Positions 61,066 through 64,000 of a stretch of DNA of 64,000 nucleotides are shown here, in pieces. This DNA comes from Murimonas intestini. GTDB lineage: Bacteria; Bacillota; Clostridia; Lachnospirales; Lachnospiraceae. The DNA is taken from positions 1-64,000 of the forward strand of contig NZ_JANKBI010000004.1 in the NCBI RefSeq assembly GCF_024622195.1, read 5' to 3'. Under the pieces are notes generated by a model that saw only the letters and a list, made by a program, of their open reading frames with translations, was not told where the DNA came from and did not search any database. Each line of letters begins with the position of its first letter. Position 1 is the first letter of the stretch. The position numbers and the translations under genes are program-made.

Positions 61066-62016
61066 ATGAACCAGAAGACTGCACACCTGACCCAGCGTGA
61101 AAAGAAGCTCAGACATCAGAAAGCCATGCGGTTAAAAAAAATCAGGCGTATTAAGCGTATTATCAAAACCGGCAGCGTTTGCCTGGTCATAGTTTTTGCT
61201 GTCTGCCTTTTCAGAAATATTACATCCCCGGAAGGCAAAGCTGAAAATAAACCCGCCGCCATATCTGCCAATGTGGAGGACGCCGGATTTCAAAATACTT
61301 CATCATCCGTTTCAGTTGTGGGAAATGTACAGGGAGAATATGTAGATGATCTGAAAGCTATGGTCAGCGACTATCCTGAAATCAGTTCTCTTATAGAGCA
61401 TTATAAGGAATACCCTGAGCCTCTTTTCAAAATACTCACAAAAAATCCTGAAACACTTAATTTTGTGCTGGATTACCCCTCCAAGAAGGATACACCGGCC
61501 GCCACCACAATAGGACCTGTGACAAAGGGAACCATCCCTCTTCTGCTCCAGTGGGACGAGCGCTGGGGCTATGCGCCTTATGGGAGTTCCATGGTAGCCG
61601 TCAGCGGCTGCGGTCCCACCTGCATAGCCATGGTGGCATCGGGTCTGACCGGCAGGGATGATCTCACTCCTGCCGCTGTAGCCGCCTACAGTGAAGAAAA
61701 CGGATATCTCACACAGAGTCTGGATACCTCCTGGGATCTGATGACGTCAGGGGCCGAGGGCCTTGGAATAACAGGGACCATGCTGGGACTTGATGAAAAT
61801 GCAATGATCAATACACTGAATAACGGTTATCCTATCATCTGCAGCGTAGGACCGGGAGACTTCACCTCTAACGGACACTTTATCGTGCTCACAGGTTATG
61901 AGGATGGAGGCTTTACTGTCAATGACCCCAACAGCAAGATACGCAGCAGCAAGACCTGGAGTTTTGACAGATTAAAGGACCAGATAAGCAATATGTGGTA
62001 TTATACGGAGTTATAA
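61066..62016 (+). CDS. Membrane-anchored C39-like cysteine peptidase
   Basis: 316 aa. Very basic cytoplasmic N-terminus (residues 1-35), one membrane segment (about 36-50), a linker and helical region (about 60-140), and a peptidase_C39_2-like domain (about 155-316) with catalytic Cys182 (SGCGPTC), His271 (GHFIVLTGY) and Asp/Asn287 (VNDPNS). The catalytic domain would lie outside the cell. Cleaved substrate unknown; unlike bacteriocin exporters, there is no ABC part. SD AGAAGGAGA, double terminator behind. Confidence 0.87.
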   Translation: MNQKTAHLTQREKKLRHQKAMRLKKIRRIKRIIKTGSVCLVIVFAVCLFRNITSPEGKAENKPAAISANVEDAGFQNTSSSVSVVGNVQGEYVDDLKAMVSDYPEISSLIEHYKEYPEPLFKILTKNPETLNFVLDYPSKKDTPAATTIGPVTKGTIPLLLQWDERWGYAPYGSSMVAVSGCGPTCIAMVASGLTGRDDLTPAAVAAYSEENGYLTQSLDTSWDLMTSGAEGLGITGTMLGLDENAMINTLNNGYPIICSVGPGDFTSNGHFIVLTGYEDGGFTVNDPNSKIRSSKTWSFDRLKDQISNMWYYTEL

Positions 62017-62085
62017 AACTATCCGGCAGTTTGACAGCCGGATAGTTTCAAGAAAAGAGCGCTCCCTTGGAACGCTCTTTTCTTA
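62016..62085 (+). terminator. Two successive terminators after the C39-like peptidase
   Basis: Stem 1: AAACTATCCGGC / GCCGGATAGTTT (62016-62048). Stem 2: AAAAGAGCG / CGCTCTTTT (62053-62081) followed by CTT. The second may also serve the converging solute-binding protein gene. Confidence 0.75.
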
Positions 62086-62107
62086 TCGTTTATAATCTTA
62101 TATATTC

Positions 62108-63469
62108 CTATTGTTTATATTCTTGCATTCTATCCATTATATTCTGTGCACACTGCTCCGGTGTATCACCCATAGCCAGGCTTTGGAGAGAACTTCTCAC
62201 TGTATCCATCATATGAGATTCCGGGTCATAATTCTGTACATCTGTGCGCATATCTGTAATTTCACTTTGGATAGCAATCGCCTCATCCAGAAGAGGATTT
62301 TCTGTCTTAGAAGTTCTTTCAAACTTCACCGGCTGGATGGTCTGGGCCACCTGATCCAGTTCCTGATAATATGATGGATCCGTCAGCCATTTCAAAAATT
62401 CAATTGACGCCTGGATCTCTTCATCTGATTTATTCAGCTTACTTACATAGAACATGTCTGAGGAACCGCCCTGTGCATAGTTTTTGCATGATTCATCACC
62501 ATAGGGAAAAGGCACCACACCTACTTTATCATAAAACTCTGTTCCAAACAGGTTATTGGCTATATACCATGTTCCATCATAATGCATGGCTGCTTTCCCT
62601 TGCTCAAATACAGCGTTCTCAGTGGTCGAATCTGTAGCGAGCAGATCTTTTCCCAGATAGCCTTTCGCTACCATGTCTGCAATGACCTGATATGTACTTT
62701 TCATCTCATCACTGTCATAAGACAGCTCCCGGCTGGCCAGTTTTTCTACCGCTTCAATGCCATATGTTTTGATAATAAGATTATTATTAAAGTGTCCGAA
62801 ACGATACGCATCCTTTTCTCCCACCTGGAAGGGCTGGATACCCTTTTCCAGAAGCTTCTCACAAACATCCATCATCTCTTCAACACTTTTGGGCGGCTCA
62901 AGCCCGGCTTCATTAAATATTTCTTTATTATAGTAAAGCGCTACAAAGTAACACTTAAAAGGTACAGCATAGATTCCATCGTATCCTTCGTACTGCGTTT
63001 CTCTCCACATTGATTCGTAAAATTGATTGTACCACTCCTTATTATTCTCCTCCAGATATGGCCGCAGATCCACCAGTGCATCGGCTTCCATATAGTCCAG
63101 ACATCTGCTTCCTCCATACTCCAGAAATACATTAGGAACGTCACCATTGGCAAAACTTGTTCTAATCTTGTCAAAATAGTCCGCCTCCGTAGAAATATTA
63201 TCCATCTCGATTTTGATCCCATTATCCAAATCGCTGAATTCCTGCACCTTTTTCCTGTAAAAATTCTCATCTGGATTATCATTAGAATACCGTGATGCAA
63301 CCTTTAATACAATTTCCTTTTTTGCACTTGCTTCCTTTTTTTCAGTGACGTTTTCAGATACATTCTTCTCCTGAGGTGTTTCCGGTTCACTTCCTGACCC
63401 ACCGCAGCCCGCCAGGCTGACCGCTGCCACCATTGCCGCACATCCTGCAGCTAAGACTCTCCGTTTCAT
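62108..63469 (-). CDS. ABC transporter solute-binding lipoprotein (sugar type, family 1)
   Basis: 453 aa. Lipoprotein signal MKRRVLAAGCAAMVAAVSLAGC (lipobox SLAGC) followed by a Ser/Glu/Lys-rich linker. The mature part is a family-1 solute-binding protein: IKIEMDNISTEADYFDKIRTSFANGDVPNVFLEYGG, VPFKCYFVALYYNKEIFNEAGL, FEQGKAAMHYDGTWYI. It binds an oligosaccharide or sugar for an ABC importer that is not in the window. AAGGAGG is 11 nt before ATG 63469; ATG 63478 is too close. Divergent from an AraC-type regulator. Confidence 0.9.
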   Translation of the reverse strand: MKRRVLAAGCAAMVAAVSLAGCGGSGSEPETPQEKNVSENVTEKKEASAKKEIVLKVASRYSNDNPDENFYRKKVQEFSDLDNGIKIEMDNISTEADYFDKIRTSFANGDVPNVFLEYGGSRCLDYMEADALVDLRPYLEENNKEWYNQFYESMWRETQYEGYDGIYAVPFKCYFVALYYNKEIFNEAGLEPPKSVEEMMDVCEKLLEKGIQPFQVGEKDAYRFGHFNNNLIIKTYGIEAVEKLASRELSYDSDEMKSTYQVIADMVAKGYLGKDLLATDSTTENAVFEQGKAAMHYDGTWYIANNLFGTEFYDKVGVVPFPYGDESCKNYAQGGSSDMFYVSKLNKSDEEIQASIEFLKWLTDPSYYQELDQVAQTIQPVKFERTSKTENPLLDEAIAIQSEITDMRTDVQNYDPESHMMDTVRSSLQSLAMGDTPEQCAQNIMDRMQEYKQ

Positions 63470-63672
63470 ATGTTTCATTTCCTCCTTCTTTACAGGTCTA
63501 TAAATGCCCATAACCTCCGCTGTGAAATCATTATAGCATATGGATTTTGCTGATAATATTTACATATCTACATTATTTTTTGTATATTTCGACACACGAT
63601 GATTGATTTCTCCTTTTATATATGCTACATTATTTCAAAAAGAAAACTTTTTATTTCCGGAGGTGTACACGG

Positions 63673-64000
63673 ATGTCTGATAAATATAAATTTCAGGATC
63701 TCCTGGGCTATCCTTACTCGCAGCATCTTCCTGCCCATTCAAAGATCAATCCTTTCCTGATCTGCTCTTCACGTATGGGCTGCGATCTCTGCTCAGGAGA
63801 TTTTGAAATTGTCCGTGAAAAAGACTACCCCTATTTCACTCTTCATATTCTTTTTGAGGGCTGCAGTTTTTTCCATATTGACGGTCACGATTACCTCCTG
63901 AAAAAAGGAGACGCATTTTTAATTGCAGCAGGTGAGGAACACTGCTACCGTAATGTACAAAATTCCAGTCTGGGACTTATGTGGATCGAACTGTCCGGCA
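63673..64000 (+). CDS. AraC-family regulator, N-terminal part (cut by the window edge)
   Basis: 109 codons from ATG 63673, which follows GGAGGTG; the frame runs off the right edge. The translated start (MSDKYKFQDLLGYPYSQH) leads into a cupin-like sensing domain: YPYFTLHILFEGCSFFHIDGHDY, LKKGDAFLIAAGEEHCYRNV. This is the AraC_binding N-domain pattern; the HTH would lie beyond the window. It probably controls the divergent sugar-binding protein gene. Confidence 0.75.
   Translation, partial: MSDKYKFQDLLGYPYSQHLPAHSKINPFLICSSRMGCDLCSGDFEIVREKDYPYFTLHILFEGCSFFHIDGHDYLLKKGDAFLIAAGEEHCYRNVQNSSLGLMWIELSG

Noticed and set aside
1..64000. CRISPR arrays, tRNA genes, prophage, IS elements with transposase
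   Set aside because: No regularly spaced repeats, no cloverleaf with CCA-type end, and no transposase or phage structural genes were seen; the only recombinase is the small serine enzyme at 49453.

Overview
The window is a chromosomal segment of an anaerobic, spore-forming member of the Clostridia, most likely a Lachnospiraceae-type gut bacterium. This is inferred from several things: sporulation and germination genes (spoIIR, gerA, a gerB-gerC fusion, a SipL-like LysM/DUF3794 protein), the class III fructose-1,6-bisphosphatase, the BMP-type nucleoside ABC importer, the L,D-transpeptidase, strong AGGAGG-type ribosome binding sites, TTGACA/TATAAT promoters and a moderate GC content. Most genes lie on the minus strand. 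I see no tRNA gene, CRISPR array, prophage or plasmid backbone. The left edge carries a tandem promoter and leader that look like the start of an rRNA operon reading out of the window.

Layout. 1-330: rRNA-type tandem promoters. 0.3-6.2 kb: LURP-one protein, tandem Nudix protein, and an arylsulfate sulfotransferase-thioredoxin-thioredoxin reductase operon diverging from a Crp/Fnr regulator. 6.2-13.2 kb: a complete polyamine operon (speD, speA, speE, speB, carboxynorspermidine synthase, nspC) behind a ~370 nt structured leader that ends in a strong terminator. 13.2-19.9 kb: an unrecognised 508-aa protein, an EamA transporter, fbp, and dapA-dapB under a lysine riboswitch. 19.9-23.2 kb: cobalamin adenosyltransferase, a double-OB SSB-like protein and typA. 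23.3-34.4 kb: a nine-gene nucleoside/methylthioadenosine-type import and salvage operon (PNP, MDR dehydrogenase, MtnA, BmpA lipoprotein, ATPase, two permeases, MTA/SAH deaminase, DUF885 protein). 34.6-42.5 kb: spore genes interrupted by a GntR regulator and ispE. 42.5-46 kb: para-aminobenzoate genes pabA-pabB-HAD phosphatase-pabC. 46-48.5 kb: malQ and plsC. 48.5-50 kb: a diguanylate cyclase and a small serine recombinase flanking a putative invertible promoter. 50-55.4 kb: alaX, murF, ddl, L,D-transpeptidase. 55.5-64 kb: MATE exporter, aminotransferase, two membrane diguanylate cyclases, C39-like peptidase, a sugar-type solute-binding protein and the start of an AraC regulator.

How the parts connect. 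The polyamine operon consumes decarboxylated SAM and so releases methylthioadenosine. The 23-34 kb operon has the enzymes expected for deaminating, phosphorolysing and isomerising such 5'-deoxynucleosides. Three GGDEF proteins within 12 kb point to active c-di-GMP signalling. One of them sits behind two 24-bp inverted sites next to a serine recombinase, which is the best candidate here for an undescribed phase-variable switch. The second strong candidate is the long structured RNA in front of the spermidine genes. Several short palindromic repeats (MITE-like) sit between operons, and one supplies the stop codon of speA.
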